64,000 nt of DNA, taken from positions 150,060 through 214,059 of the forward strand of contig NZ_RCUX01000007.1 in assembly GCF_003667565.1 (NCBI RefSeq), written 5' to 3'. Source of the DNA: Mycetocola tolaasinivorans (lineage in GTDB: Bacteria > Actinomycetota > Actinomycetes > Actinomycetales > Microbacteriaceae). Below are positions 10,668 to 21,464 of this stretch, one piece after another. The notes under the pieces are model-generated. The model did not search any database. It had not been told where the DNA came from and saw only the letters and a list, made by a program, of their open reading frames with translations. Positions within the stretch are counted from its first letter, which is position 1. Each line of letters starts with the position of its first letter. The position numbers were made by a program, and so were the translations under genes.

Positions 10668-11294
10668 ATGACCGAACAGAACCCCACTCCCGAGAACGAA
10701 GAGCCCACCACGGGCGCCGAGTCCGGCGAGCACGGTTCGACCCAGGAACCGGGGGCCGCTGAGGCCCCCGGTTTCGGGGCATCCGAGGATGCCACCGAGG
10801 TCGAGACCGACGCCGAGACCGAGGCCGGGTCCGAGGAAATCTCCGATGAGGAACTGGCAGTGCTGTCCGGCCAGGTTTCCGCCGACGAGATCCTCGCCGA
10901 CCTGCAGCGCGTCAACGCCGAGTACGCGAACTACCGCAAGCGCACCGAGGCCAACCGCGCGATCGAAAAGGAGCGCACCGTCGGATCCGTCCTGACCGCA
11001 CTCCTGCCGATTCTGGATGACCTCGACCGCGCCGCCAAGCACGGCGACCTCACCGAGGGCACCGCGTTTGCGCTGCTCGCCGAGAAGCTGCGCGGCACCG
11101 TGGAAAAGATGGGCCTGACCCCCTTCGCCGTCGCCGGCGAGGCGTTCGACCCGAACCGTCACGACGCCATCTTCCAGCAGCCCAACGCCGAGGTCACGGT
11201 CGAAACCGTGGCCGACGTGGTCGAGACCGGTTACCTGATCGGTGAAACGCTGCTGCGTCCCGCCAAGGTGGTCGTCGCGATCCCCGCGGAGTAG
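10668..11294 (+). CDS. grpE: Nucleotide exchange factor GrpE
   Basis: 208 residues from the ATG 4 nt after the dnaK stop. An acidic, disordered N-terminus of about 65 residues precedes the coiled-coil ('LQRVNAEYANYRKRTEANRA') and the C-terminal beta domain 'FDPNRHDAIFQQPNAEV', the GrpE signature. It releases ADP from DnaK. The tight spacing indicates co-transcription and perhaps translational coupling with dnaK. Confidence 0.97.
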   Translation: MTEQNPTPENEEPTTGAESGEHGSTQEPGAAEAPGFGASEDATEVETDAETEAGSEEISDEELAVLSGQVSADEILADLQRVNAEYANYRKRTEANRAIEKERTVGSVLTALLPILDDLDRAAKHGDLTEGTAFALLAEKLRGTVEKMGLTPFAVAGEAFDPNRHDAIFQQPNAEVTVETVADVVETGYLIGETLLRPAKVVVAIPAE

Positions 11295-11297
11295 CCC

Positions 11298-12257
11298 ATG
11301 GCAAGCCAGGACTGGTTCGATAAGGACTTCTACAAGGTACTCGGGGTGTCCAAGGACGTCACCGACGCCGAGCTGAAGAAGGTGTACCGGAAGCTTGCGC
11401 GGAAGCACCACCCGGATTCGAACCCGGGCGATGCTGCGAGCGAGGCAAAGTTCAAGGAGATCAGCGAGGCCTACTCGGTCCTCAACGATCCCGAACAGCG
11501 CGCCGAGTACGACCAGATGCGCGCCATGGGTGCCGGGGCGCGGTTCACCGCCCCCGGCGGTGGCCGCGCGGGCGGCGGCTTTGAGGACGTCTTCCGCGGT
11601 CGCGGAGGCGGCCAGCAGGGCGGCTTCGAGGACATGTTCAGCGGCCTGTTTGGCGGCGGTGGGTTTGGCCAGTCCGGCGGAGGTTTCCGCGGGTTTGGCG
11701 GGCCCACCCCCGGTCAGGATGTCACCGCAACCACCACGATCGACTTCATTACCGCCGTGCAGGGAGACACCGTCAGCCTGCAGACCGGTGATGGGCGCAC
11801 CATCAAGGTGAAGATTCCCGCCGGCGTGGCCGACGGGAAGAAGATCCGTGCGCGCGGCAAGGGCCGTCCCTCACCGGACGGTGGCACCGCGGGCGACCTG
11901 GTGCTCACGGTCAACGTGCGCAAGCACCCGGTGTTCGAACGCGAGGGCAACAACCTGCGCGTCACCGTGCCGGTCACCTTCGTCGAGGCCGCCCTGGGCG
12001 CCACGATCGAGGTGCCCACGCTCGGCGGCGATCCGGTGAAGCTCCGGGTAGCCCCGGGCACACCGGCCGGCCGGATCCTCCGGGTCAAGGGCCGCGGCGT
12101 CACCAGCGGCTCGGCCACGGGAGACCTGCTCGCGATCGTTCAGATCGCGGTGCCGGGCCACCTGAGTGCCGAGGCCGCCGAGGCGCTGCGCGCCTTTGAG
12201 GCCGTCGGCCCCAACGAAAACCCCCGCGCGGACCTCCTGGCCCGCGCCCGCGGCTAA
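11298..12257 (+). CDS. dnaJ: J-domain chaperone without zinc finger (class B, CbpA-like)
   Basis: 319 residues. The J domain spans about residues 9-75 with the HPD motif in 'ARKHHPDSNPGD', followed by a Gly/Phe-rich linker and two beta-barrel substrate-binding domains. The four CxxCxGxG zinc-binding repeats of classical DnaJ are absent; I find no cysteine in the protein. It stimulates DnaK ATPase and delivers clients. It starts 3 nt after grpE, with GGAG just inside the grpE end. The name follows operon position; by architecture it is a CbpA/DnaJ2-type protein, and a zinc-finger DnaJ may exist elsewhere. Confidence 0.95.
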   Translation: MASQDWFDKDFYKVLGVSKDVTDAELKKVYRKLARKHHPDSNPGDAASEAKFKEISEAYSVLNDPEQRAEYDQMRAMGAGARFTAPGGGRAGGGFEDVFRGRGGGQQGGFEDMFSGLFGGGGFGQSGGGFRGFGGPTPGQDVTATTTIDFITAVQGDTVSLQTGDGRTIKVKIPAGVADGKKIRARGKGRPSPDGGTAGDLVLTVNVRKHPVFEREGNNLRVTVPVTFVEAALGATIEVPTLGGDPVKLRVAPGTPAGRILRVKGRGVTSGSATGDLLAIVQIAVPGHLSAEAAEALRAFEAVGPNENPRADLLARARG

Positions 12258-12347
12258 CCCCGGTTCGCCGCACCCGCTCGGGGCCGGTGTTCACACGAGC
12301 ATCGGCCCCGGGCCGCACCCGATACACCCGTACGGAAGGAGCATCCC

Positions 12348-12830
12348 ATGGACGAGCACTCACCGGTGTTTGCCATCGCGATCGCCGCCGAACTCGCGGG
12401 AATGCACCCGCAAACCCTGCGCCAGTACGACCGCATCGGGCTGGTCAGCCCGAGACGCACCGCGGGGAAGTCCCGCCGCTACTCGATGCGCGACATCACC
12501 CAGCTCAAAACCGTTGCCAGACTGAGCGCCGAGGGCGTCAGCCTCGAGGGCGTGGCCCGCCTGCTGAGCCTCGAAAACCAGGTGGATGCACTCACCCGCC
12601 GCGTGCGCGAACTCGAGAGTGCCCTCGCCTCCGAAATGCTCAAGAGCCCGGGCCGCCGCGTGTTTGCCGCGGGCCAGGCCGGAGACATCATCAGCCTCCG
12701 CAACGGGGCGCGCACCCAGCGCCGCACCGAGGTCGTGGTCTGGCGCCCGGATCCGGCGTTCTTCGCCGATGAGGACGGCCTCGATGAGGAAGACGATCCC
12801 GAGTTCGACGACATCGCCGAGCGCGACTAG
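12348..12830 (+). CDS. hspR: Heat-shock repressor HspR (MerR family)
   Basis: 160 residues. The MerR helix-turn-helix 'FAIAIAAELAGMHPQTLRQYDRIGLVSPRRT' is followed by a short coiled coil (about residues 70-95) and an acidic tail, as in Streptomyces and mycobacterial HspR. It represses by binding HAIR inverted repeats, with DnaK as co-repressor in Streptomyces. It ends the dnaK operon, and perfect or near-perfect HAIR sites occur before dnaK and clpB here. A good GGAAGGAG ribosome site precedes the ATG. A GC-rich stem-loop (about 12280-12309) lies between dnaJ and hspR. Confidence 0.96.
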   Translation: MDEHSPVFAIAIAAELAGMHPQTLRQYDRIGLVSPRRTAGKSRRYSMRDITQLKTVARLSAEGVSLEGVARLLSLENQVDALTRRVRELESALASEMLKSPGRRVFAAGQAGDIISLRNGARTQRRTEVVVWRPDPAFFADEDGLDEEDDPEFDDIAERD

Positions 12831-12841
12831 ATTCCATCGCC

Positions 12842-12861
12842 GGCGTGCGCTGACGCACGCC
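12842..12861 (+). terminator. Stem-loop after hspR
   Basis: GGCGTGCG-CTGA-CGCACGCC is a perfect 8-bp stem with a 4-nt loop starting 11 nt after the hspR stop. There is no T tract, so termination strength is uncertain. Confidence 0.5.
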
Positions 12862-12913
12862 CCGAAACACCGTCTCGGTGCCGGCTCCCGGCCCACGCGG
12901 GTAGTGTTGCAGG

Positions 12914-14110
12914 GTGAGTGAAACCCCTGGCACTGCGCCCATTGACCTTGATTTTTCCGCCCTGCGTCGCCACCCAGACGTCGAGGGTGACAACCTGCAC
13001 GCGGTGGACGCGACCGACCGACTGATTCTGGACGAGGCCGCCGAGGCCCTCCGCGGCATTCCCGGTGAGGCCGTCGTCGTGATCGGCGACCACTACGGTG
13101 CCCTGACCCTCGGCGTCATCGCTACCCACGGCCTGAGCGGCGTGCGCGTCTCCCAGGACTCCCTGATCTCGGAGCACGCCCTCGTCGGCAATGCCGAGCA
13201 CGCGGGCCTCGCGGGCACCTTCGTCTCGCTCCCGCTGGGGGCCGAACTCCTCGCCGGCGCACGCGTCGTTCTCGTGCAGCTTCCGCGTCAGATCGCGGCC
13301 CTGGACGAGATCGCCCGCCTCATCGCCATCCACGCCGACCCCGAGGTCATCGTTTACTCGGGCGGCCGGATCAAGCACCTGAGCCCGGCGATGAACGCCG
13401 TGCTGGGGGAGTCGTTTGAGTCCGTACACGCCTCGCTGGCGCGGCAGAAGTCCCGCCTGCTGATCGCCTCCGGGCCGCGCGCCGTGGAGGCCCGCCCGGC
13501 CTCTCGTGCCGAGATCCAGGACCCGGACCTCATCGTCTGCGCGGGCACCCAGACCTTCGCCGGCGCGAGCCTCGACATCGGTACCCGCGAGCTGCTGCGC
13601 TTCCTGCCGAAGTTTGCCCGCTGGGCCAAGGTGGCCGTGGATCTCGGCAGCGGAACCGGCGTGATCGCCTCCGCCGTGGCCATGGCGCGCCCGAACATTC
13701 ACGTCATCGCCACGGATATTTCGGCGGATGCGGTGGCCGCAACCCGCGCCACCGCCGAGGCCAACGGCGTCGCCGATCGGGTTGAGGCCCGCCGCGATAT
13801 CGGGCTCTCCGCACAGCCCGATGCGAGCGTCGACCTCGTGCTGCTGAACCCGCCCTTCCACACAGGTGCGACCGTACACGCGGGCCTCGCCGAGGCGCTG
13901 TTCCGCGAGGCGGCGCGCGTGCTGCGCCCGGGCGGTGAGCTCTGGACGGTGTACAACACCCACCTGGGCTACCGCGGTGCGCTCGGCCGGATCGTCGGCC
14001 CCACCAACCAGCGTGCGCGCAGCACCAAGTTCACCGTGACGGTGTCCACGAAGGCCGATCCGGCCGCCGCGGCAGCGTCGGGAGCAGCCGCGGGCTCACC
14101 CGCGGCCTAG
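12914..14110 (+). CDS. RsmC/RlmG-like class I methyltransferase
   Basis: 398 residues. The C-terminal half holds the SAM-binding motif 'VAVDLGSGTGVIASAVA' and the N2-guanine methyltransferase motif 'LVLLNPPFHTGATVH' (NPPF). The N-terminal half is a degenerate duplicate of the fold, as in RsmC and RlmG, which methylate guanine N2 in 16S or 23S rRNA. The start is GTG 12914, with TAGTGT 6 nt upstream, so it is probably leaderless. Its last 4 nt overlap the end of the convergent response-regulator gene. Which rRNA position is modified cannot be told from sequence alone. Confidence 0.85.
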   Translation: MSETPGTAPIDLDFSALRRHPDVEGDNLHAVDATDRLILDEAAEALRGIPGEAVVVIGDHYGALTLGVIATHGLSGVRVSQDSLISEHALVGNAEHAGLAGTFVSLPLGAELLAGARVVLVQLPRQIAALDEIARLIAIHADPEVIVYSGGRIKHLSPAMNAVLGESFESVHASLARQKSRLLIASGPRAVEARPASRAEIQDPDLIVCAGTQTFAGASLDIGTRELLRFLPKFARWAKVAVDLGSGTGVIASAVAMARPNIHVIATDISADAVAATRATAEANGVADRVEARRDIGLSAQPDASVDLVLLNPPFHTGATVHAGLAEALFREAARVLRPGGELWTVYNTHLGYRGALGRIVGPTNQRARSTKFTVTVSTKADPAAAAASGAAAGSPAA

Positions 14111-14736
14111 ATCCAGCCGTTATCCCAGGCGATCGTTGCGGCCTGCACGCGGGAGTCCGCGTGCAGCTTCAGCATCGCCGCCGAGGTGTGGTTGCGCACG
14201 GTTCCGTGCGCCAGGTGTAGCTTCTTGGCCACGGCCTTCGTGGGCAGCCCCTCCCGGGTCAGCCTCAGCACGTCGCGCTCGCGCGCGGTGAGCGGGTTGT
14301 CATCCTCGGTGAGGGCGGCCGCCGCGAGCGCACGATCGATATAGCGTTCCCCGCGGGCCACCGCGCGAATAATCTGGGCGAGCTCCGCCGCCGGCGTCGA
14401 CTTGGGTACAAAGCCCGCGATACCGGCGGCGAGGGCGCGCTTCAGCGTACCGGGGCGCGCGTGCCGGGTGACCAGCACGATGCGGGTGTCCACCTCGCGC
14501 AGGATTCGGGTGGCCGCATCCACCCCGTCAAGTACGGGCATTTCCAGATCGAGCAGAACGATATCGGGCCGGAGATCGATGGCCGCGTCCACCGCGGACC
14601 CGCCATCCGAGACATCCGCGATCACCCGGAGATCCGGTTCGAGCCCGAGGAGGGCGACGAGCGCGCCGCGAATGAGCTCCTCATCATCGGCAATGAGCAG
14701 GCGCAGGGTCGTGGCGTCGATCGCGGACTCACTCAT
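14107..14736 (-). CDS. Response regulator, NarL/DesR type
   Basis: 209 residues. The receiver domain has acidic residues 'ADDEE' and the phosphoacceptor Asp in 'DIVLLDLEMPVLDG'. The C-terminal LuxR-type helix-turn-helix is 'NPLTARERDVLRLTREGLPTKAVAKKLHLAHGTVRNHTSAAM'. It overlaps the 3' end of the upstream sensor kinase by 8 nt, so the pair is translationally coupled. Targets probably include the divergent hydrolase and its own operon through the GTGACA cluster at 16039-16077 (inference). Confidence 0.92.
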   Translation of the reverse strand: MSESAIDATTLRLLIADDEELIRGALVALLGLEPDLRVIADVSDGGSAVDAAIDLRPDIVLLDLEMPVLDGVDAATRILREVDTRIVLVTRHARPGTLKRALAAGIAGFVPKSTPAAELAQIIRAVARGERYIDRALAAAALTEDDNPLTARERDVLRLTREGLPTKAVAKKLHLAHGTVRNHTSAAMLKLHADSRVQAATIAWDNGWI

Positions 14737-15988
14737 GGCTGCTCCCTCGCGGAATAACGCTGCCGGGCACGTGCACGGTCAGGGTGAAGATACCACTCTC
14801 GCGGCTGTGCCGCACGGATCCGCCGACCGCGTGCACCCGCTCACCGAGCCCGGCAAGGCCGGTGCCCGCCGCGTTCTGACGGCGGCCGAGAGCCCCGTCG
14901 TTTTCCACCGTGAGATCAAATCCGCCGGTGCCGGCGGCCAGCGTGATCCGCGCGCGGGTGGGGCGTGCATGGCGCAGCAGGTTCGTGGTGGCCTCGCGAA
15001 TCGCGAGCGCCAGTACCGTCCCGATCTCGGTCGGGATGGGGGCATCGGTAATCTCCAGCGTGCAGTCGATCCCCGCCGAGGCGAGCACCGATGCGGCCCC
15101 GCGCGCCTCAACCGCGACCGTCACCGTGCGGTAGTTATTCACCACCGCCCGGGTGTCCTCGAGCGCGGCGCGACTGATCGCGCGGATCGCGGATAGCTCG
15201 GCCGCGGCCCCGGCCGGGTCCCGCTCCAACAGCCGTTCGGCCAGTTCACTCTTCAGCGCGATCACCTGCAGGTTGTGCCCCTGGATATCGTGCAGGTCGG
15301 TCGCGAAGCGTAGCCGCTCGCGCGCGATCGCGAGTTCCGAGGCCATGGCCCGCGCGCGATCCATGCGCTCGAGAATGCGGAGGCTCCAGATCACCGAGGC
15401 ATAGGTGAGCGGCAGCAGGACGAGGCCCAGCGCCAGCAGAACAAACAGCGTGATATCCGACAGGGTGGCCTGGATATCGAGCGGTCGGTGTGCGGCGAGA
15501 AGCCCAAATAGGTACCCGCCGGCGAGGAGAACCAGGCTGCCGAGGAACACCCACGCGCGGGCGGAGACTGAGACCAGGCACAGCAGCATTCCCGTCGCGA
15601 CGGTGAGCGTGATGGCCCAGTTCCAGGAGCCGGTCGGGGAGGAGGCCCCGATCAGCCAGGTGGCGACGGCGCTGACGGTGAGGGCGAGGGGGAGGGGTCG
15701 AAGGATGCCGCCGGGTACGGGTTCGCTCGCAACCTCCCGCACCACCCGGGAGACCAGCGCGCAGGCGAGCGCGGTGGTGAGGATGGTGAGCGCGGAGAGC
15801 AGGATCATGCGCCAGGGTTCCGTCTCCGGATCGGCGAGGATGAGCTGCATGAGCCCGAAACTGATGTTGACAAACCAGAGGCTCCAGCCGGTGTACCGGC
15901 GTCCGCGGGCGAGGTCGGTGGCACCCCGCGCGGCGGCGTTGGCGGCGGGGTCTGTGGGACCCAACCGAGTGGAGGACACGTCGGACAT
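14729..15988 (-). CDS. Sensor histidine kinase, DesK/NarX type
   Basis: 419 residues. About six membrane helices occupy residues 35-215. The HisKA_3 dimerisation region follows with the phosphoacceptor His in 'FATDLHDIQGHNLQVI', then a HATPase domain with 'AIREATTNLLRHARP' and 'GTGLAGLGERV'. There is no extracellular sensor domain, so it may sense membrane state like DesK (inference). TAGGCT lies 6 nt before the ATG, indicating a leaderless start. It is co-transcribed with the response regulator and divergent from a membrane-anchored hydrolase. Confidence 0.92.
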   Translation of the reverse strand: MSDVSSTRLGPTDPAANAAARGATDLARGRRYTGWSLWFVNISFGLMQLILADPETEPWRMILLSALTILTTALACALVSRVVREVASEPVPGGILRPLPLALTVSAVATWLIGASSPTGSWNWAITLTVATGMLLCLVSVSARAWVFLGSLVLLAGGYLFGLLAAHRPLDIQATLSDITLFVLLALGLVLLPLTYASVIWSLRILERMDRARAMASELAIARERLRFATDLHDIQGHNLQVIALKSELAERLLERDPAGAAAELSAIRAISRAALEDTRAVVNNYRTVTVAVEARGAASVLASAGIDCTLEITDAPIPTEIGTVLALAIREATTNLLRHARPTRARITLAAGTGGFDLTVENDGALGRRQNAAGTGLAGLGERVHAVGGSVRHSRESGIFTLTVHVPGSVIPRGSSHE

Positions 15989-16038
15989 GACCCCAGCCTA
16001 GCGACCGCCCGGAACCGCGGGCAGGGATCGGCCCAGAA

Positions 16039-16077
16039 CCGTGACACCTGTCACGGGTACGGGTGACACCGTGACAC
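16039..16077. promoter_or_regulatory. Cluster of GTGACA half-sites between sensor kinase and hydrolase
   Basis: The inverted repeat CCGTGACA-CC-TGTCACGG (16039-16056) is followed by two direct GTGACAC copies at 16063 and 16071. They lie 51-171 nt from the two divergent starts. This looks like a binding array for the adjacent LuxR-type response regulator, but that is inferred from position only. Confidence 0.55.
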
Positions 16078-16159
16078 TGCCGCGCGATCGCGCAGCCGGA
16101 GAAACTGGATACATCAGCGGAAATCCCACACTGGGCCCCGCAGGAAGCACGGGTACATC

Positions 16160-17113
16160 ATGAAGAAGATCATCAGGGTTCCACTCATCGTCATCGGGTC
16201 GATTGCGGCCCTCATCGCCGCCGGCCTCGGTACCACCACCGTGGTCAACGCGGTGGCCAGCCAGCGCGAAATGGCGAACCTCGAGCACTACGGCCAGCTG
16301 GTCGACGTGGATGGCAAGAAGATGAACGTACTCGTGCAGGGCGATGGGCCCGAAACCATCGTGATGCTGCCGGGCCTCGGCACCGGCGCCCCGGCGATCG
16401 ACTTCGCCCCGGTAATCGACAGGCTCGCGAGCACCCACCGGGTGGTCGCGGTTGAACCCCTGGGCTATGGCCTGAGCGATGACACCGATGTGCCGCGCAC
16501 CAGCGCCAACATCGTGAAGGAGGTGCACACCGCGCTCGGCGACCTGGGCATCACGAAGTACGCGCTGATGGGGCACTCGATTGCCGGGATCTACGCGCTC
16601 GACTACATCAACACCTACCCGAGCGAGGTCACCGCGTTTGTGGGCATCGACTCGAGCGTCCCGAACCAGCCCGGAAGCGAGAGCATCGAGAGCCTGGAGT
16701 CCGTGCGCGGCCTGAAGTCGCTCGGCCTCATGCGGGTGCTGGACGGTCTCGCCCCGAACATGTACGAGGGCGTCGATGCCTACACCGATGCTCAGAAGGA
16801 GCAGATGGCCGTGCTCGCCCGGCACAACGCGCTGAACGACGTGGCGGTGAGTGAGGTGGGCCTGACCGCCGAGAACTTTGCCGCGGCCAGGGCGCAGTCC
16901 TTCCCGGCGGACTTCCCGGTGCTGCTGTTTGTCGCGGACAGCGACAACGAAGAGGTGCCCGGCTGGCTCGAACTGCACGAGGAGCAGGCCGCGACCACGA
17001 CCAACGGCGAGGTCATCTCGCTGAAGGGCGAGCACTACCTGCACCACACCCAGAGCGAGGCCATCGCTAACGACACGATCGCCTTCCTCTCCGCCCACCC
17101 CGCGGCGAAGTAA
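16160..17113 (+). CDS. Membrane-anchored alpha/beta hydrolase
   Basis: 317 residues. An N-terminal hydrophobic segment (about residues 5-28) looks like a signal anchor. The alpha/beta hydrolase core follows with oxyanion region 'VMLPGLGTGAPAIDFAP', the nucleophile elbow 'LMGHSIAGIYALDY' (GHSIAG), an acidic region 'LFVADSDNEE' and the catalytic His in 'LKGEHYLHHTQ'. It is likely an extracytoplasmic esterase, lipase or related enzyme; the substrate is unknown. It is divergent from a two-component system and probably its target (inference). Confidence 0.85.
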   Translation: MKKIIRVPLIVIGSIAALIAAGLGTTTVVNAVASQREMANLEHYGQLVDVDGKKMNVLVQGDGPETIVMLPGLGTGAPAIDFAPVIDRLASTHRVVAVEPLGYGLSDDTDVPRTSANIVKEVHTALGDLGITKYALMGHSIAGIYALDYINTYPSEVTAFVGIDSSVPNQPGSESIESLESVRGLKSLGLMRVLDGLAPNMYEGVDAYTDAQKEQMAVLARHNALNDVAVSEVGLTAENFAAARAQSFPADFPVLLFVADSDNEEVPGWLELHEEQAATTTNGEVISLKGEHYLHHTQSEAIANDTIAFLSAHPAAK

Positions 17114-17123
17114 CCCCCCCAAG

Positions 17124-17168
17124 AAACACCTCGGCCCCCGCACGCGCTGTGCGGGGGCCGAGGTGTTT
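17124..17168. terminator. Bidirectional terminator between hydrolase and M23 gene
   Basis: A 20-bp near-perfect stem (AAACACCTCGGCCCCCGCAC with its complement) encloses the loop GCGCT and is flanked by A/T-rich ends. It serves both convergent genes. Confidence 0.88.
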
Positions 17169-17179
17169 GTGCCGGGGTG

Positions 17180-18517
17180 CTAGATGCGCACGCCGCGCGC
17201 CCGCAGGAACGCGGCCGGATCGGTGTGGCTTCCGCCAACGTAGATCTTGAGGTCGAGGTGCGGGCCGGTGGCCACACCGGTGCTGCCCATGAAGGCGATG
17301 ACGTCGCCGCCATTGACCCGGGCACCGACGCGGACGTTGAAGGCGCTGAGGTGGCCGTAGTAGGACTGCACTCCGCCGCCGTGATCAACGATCACGCGGT
17401 TTCCGAAGGCGCCGGCGTTGCCGGCGAAGGTCACGGTGCCCGAGGAGACCGCCTTGATCGGGGTGCCGGTGCCGCCGCCGAAGTCGAGGCCGGCGTGGAA
17501 CGGTGCCGAGCAACCCTTGGGGCACATGACCGGGCGGGGACCGTACGGCGAGGTGATTCCTCCGGGGGCGGGACGCCACCAGCCGGACTCTGAGCCGGCC
17601 CAGTAGGTGCCGGTGCCGCCACCGGTCTGCGGTGGGGGCGGGGGCAGGACAACGCCGCCTCCGCCGCCTCCGGTGCCGGGCTTGGGCTTATTGGCCTCGG
17701 CCTGGCGACGGGCTTCCTCTTCGGCGCGCTTGCGCGCGGCTTCCTCCTCGGCGCGCTTTCGCGCCTCCTCGGCACGTACGGCCACACCCACGGCGTACTG
17801 GGTTTCCTCTTCGACGCGGGTGCCCTTGAGGGTGGCCAGCTGCTCGATCAGGCGAGACTGGTTGGCCTCCTGCTCGGCCACGGCGTTCTGCGCGGCGGCG
17901 GAGGCGGTGGTTGCGCGGTTCAGGGCCGACTCGGCGTCGGCCCGCGCCTGGGTGAGGATGTCCGAGGCCACGGTGGCCTGGTCGTTGAGGGTGGTGACGA
18001 GGTTGGCGGCCTGCTTGGCGCGATCGAGGACCTCGGTGGAGCGCTCGGTGAGCTTGGTCATCGCGCCGAGCTTGTAGAGGGCGTCATCGGCGTTCTCGGG
18101 GTCTCCGAGGAGCTCGAGGGAGACCGAGTTGCCGGTGCTGCGGCCCATCTTTGACATCAGGACCGCTACCTGGCCGGCGGATTCCTCGGCGGCCGTGGTG
18201 GCCTCCTTGACCTGCTCGGCGAGGCGGTTGGAGTTGATCTCCGCCTGGGTCGCGATGGTGTCGGCCTGCTGGTACTCATCGGCGGCGATGTTGGCGGCGG
18301 CCTGAGCGTTTGCGACGTCCACGTTGAGGCCCTGGATCAGGCCCTCGACCCGGGTGACCTCGGCGGCGGCGGTCTGCTCATTCTGGCGCGCCTGCTGGAC
18401 GTCATCCCAGGAGGGGTAGTCGGCTCCCGCGGCGTATGCCGGGGAGGTGATCCCCAGACCGCCGACGAGCACGCCAAGGGTGAGTATTGCGGCGCCCATA
18501 CGGGTGCGAACTCTCAC
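17180..18517 (-). CDS. Secreted M23-domain protein with N-terminal coiled coil
   Basis: 445 residues from a GTG at 18517, preceded by GGAAGGAAC. The signal peptide ends near 'SPAYAAGAD'. Long heptad-rich coiled-coil sequence (about residues 45-275) leads into a Gly/Pro linker and a C-terminal M23 (LytM) domain with 'ITSPYGPR', '[15 protein letters not shown]', 'YYGHLSAF' and 'TGPHLDLKI'. The first ligand motif HxxxD is present, but the usual HxH is H-L-D here. The layout resembles EnvC/RipA-type cell-wall proteins that either cut peptidoglycan or activate amidases. It is divergent from clpB. Confidence 0.88.
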   Translation of the reverse strand: MRVRTRMGAAILTLGVLVGGLGITSPAYAAGADYPSWDDVQQARQNEQTAAAEVTRVEGLIQGLNVDVANAQAAANIAADEYQQADTIATQAEINSNRLAEQVKEATTAAEESAGQVAVLMSKMGRSTGNSVSLELLGDPENADDALYKLGAMTKLTERSTEVLDRAKQAANLVTTLNDQATVASDILTQARADAESALNRATTASAAAQNAVAEQEANQSRLIEQLATLKGTRVEEETQYAVGVAVRAEEARKRAEEEAARKRAEEEARRQAEANKPKPGTGGGGGGVVLPPPPPQTGGGTGTYWAGSESGWWRPAPGGITSPYGPRPVMCPKGCSAPFHAGLDFGGGTGTPIKAVSSGTVTFAGNAGAFGNRVIVDHGGGVQSYYGHLSAFNVRVGARVNGGDVIAFMGSTGVATGPHLDLKIYVGGSHTDPAAFLRARGVRI

Positions 18518-18759
18518 GTTATTGTTCCTTCCAGCCGGGGTGCCCACTCGAGGGTGGGCCGACGCAGGGGACGCGCCGTCTCACAAGTACATCAAACCTA
18601 ACTCGAATCCGCTGGATACGGTCGCGTTCGGTGGGCGTGTTTGCCCTTTTGTGGAGTGCCCCCTACGGGAAAAGTGCACCGGAGATTCACGAGACAATCA
18701 GGAACTTGTCAGATTCACGCGGGGAATATCGGTGGCGAGAATGCGTTGAACCGGGTAAA

Positions 18760-18780
18760 CTTGAGTCAACAACACTCAAG
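18760..18780. promoter_or_regulatory. Perfect HspR HAIR operator upstream of clpB
   Basis: CTTGAGT-N7-ACTCAAG at 18760-18780 matches the HAIR consensus at all 14 fixed positions. The flank GGGTAAACTTGAG is nearly identical to that at dnaK HAIR 2, with TAAACT as the probable -10 box. This is the only recognisable signal in the 308-bp gap 18518-18825 apart from ribosome sites. Confidence 0.92.
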
Positions 18781-18825
18781 TTTTGCGGGCGCTCGTCCCG
18801 CACCGAGTCGACAAGGAGAAAACCC

Positions 18826-20970
<2,145 letters not shown>

Positions 20971-20984
20971 GTGACAGGGTAGTG

Positions 20985-21025
20985 ACGCGTGACGGCCCCG
21001 GGACTTTCCCGGGGCCGTCACGCGT
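20985..21025 (+). terminator. Terminator after clpB
   Basis: ACGCGTGACGGCCCCGGGA pairs perfectly with TCCCGGGGCCGTCACGCGT around CTT, giving a 19-bp stem 14 nt after the stop codon. Confidence 0.85.
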
Positions 21026-21090
21026 TGGAGTGAGCGAGGTATACGCTCGAAGCCGTGGGTTTGGATAAACCCCGGGAAGGAAACTAGGAC

Positions 21091-21399
21091 ATGCAGGAAA
21101 TTACCGTGACCGAACTGGCCGCCCTGAACCCGGGTGCCGCACTCATTGACGTGCGCGAACCCGAGGAGCACGCGGGGGGCGTGGCCGCCGGTGCGACCCT
21201 GCTGCCGATGAGCACCTTCATGGAGCGCGAGGGCGAGCTGCCCGAGGCCGACACCCTGTACCTGATCTGCGCCGGTGGCGTGCGCAGCGCACGCGTTGGC
21301 GCCTACCTCGAGCAGAAGGGCCACACCGTGGTCAACATCGAGGGCGGAATGAACGCCTGGGCGCAGGCCGGCCTGCCGATCGTCGCCCCCGAGGCCTAG
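21091..21399 (+). CDS. Single-domain rhodanese
   Basis: 102 residues, one rhodanese domain. 'ALIDVREPEEHAGG' is the CDC25-like N-terminal motif, and the active loop 'LICAGGVRSARVG' contains the catalytic Cys that carries a persulfide. It probably transfers sulfane sulfur in the cytoplasm; acceptor unknown. GGAAGG lies upstream of the ATG. Strong terminators on both sides make it a single-gene unit. Confidence 0.92.
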   Translation: MQEITVTELAALNPGAALIDVREPEEHAGGVAAGATLLPMSTFMEREGELPEADTLYLICAGGVRSARVGAYLEQKGHTVVNIEGGMNAWAQAGLPIVAPEA

Positions 21400-21411
21400 C
21401 CTTTCGACACG

Positions 21412-21450
21412 AAAGCACCCCCGCGATCCTTGGGATCGCGGGGGTGCTTT
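21412..21450. terminator. Bidirectional terminator between rhodanese and aldo/keto reductase
   Basis: AAAGCACCCCCGCGATCC pairs perfectly with GGATCGCGGGGGTGCTTT around TTG. The A/T ends suit termination from both sides. Confidence 0.9.
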
Positions 21451-21464
21451 GTGTGGTGCGTGGG

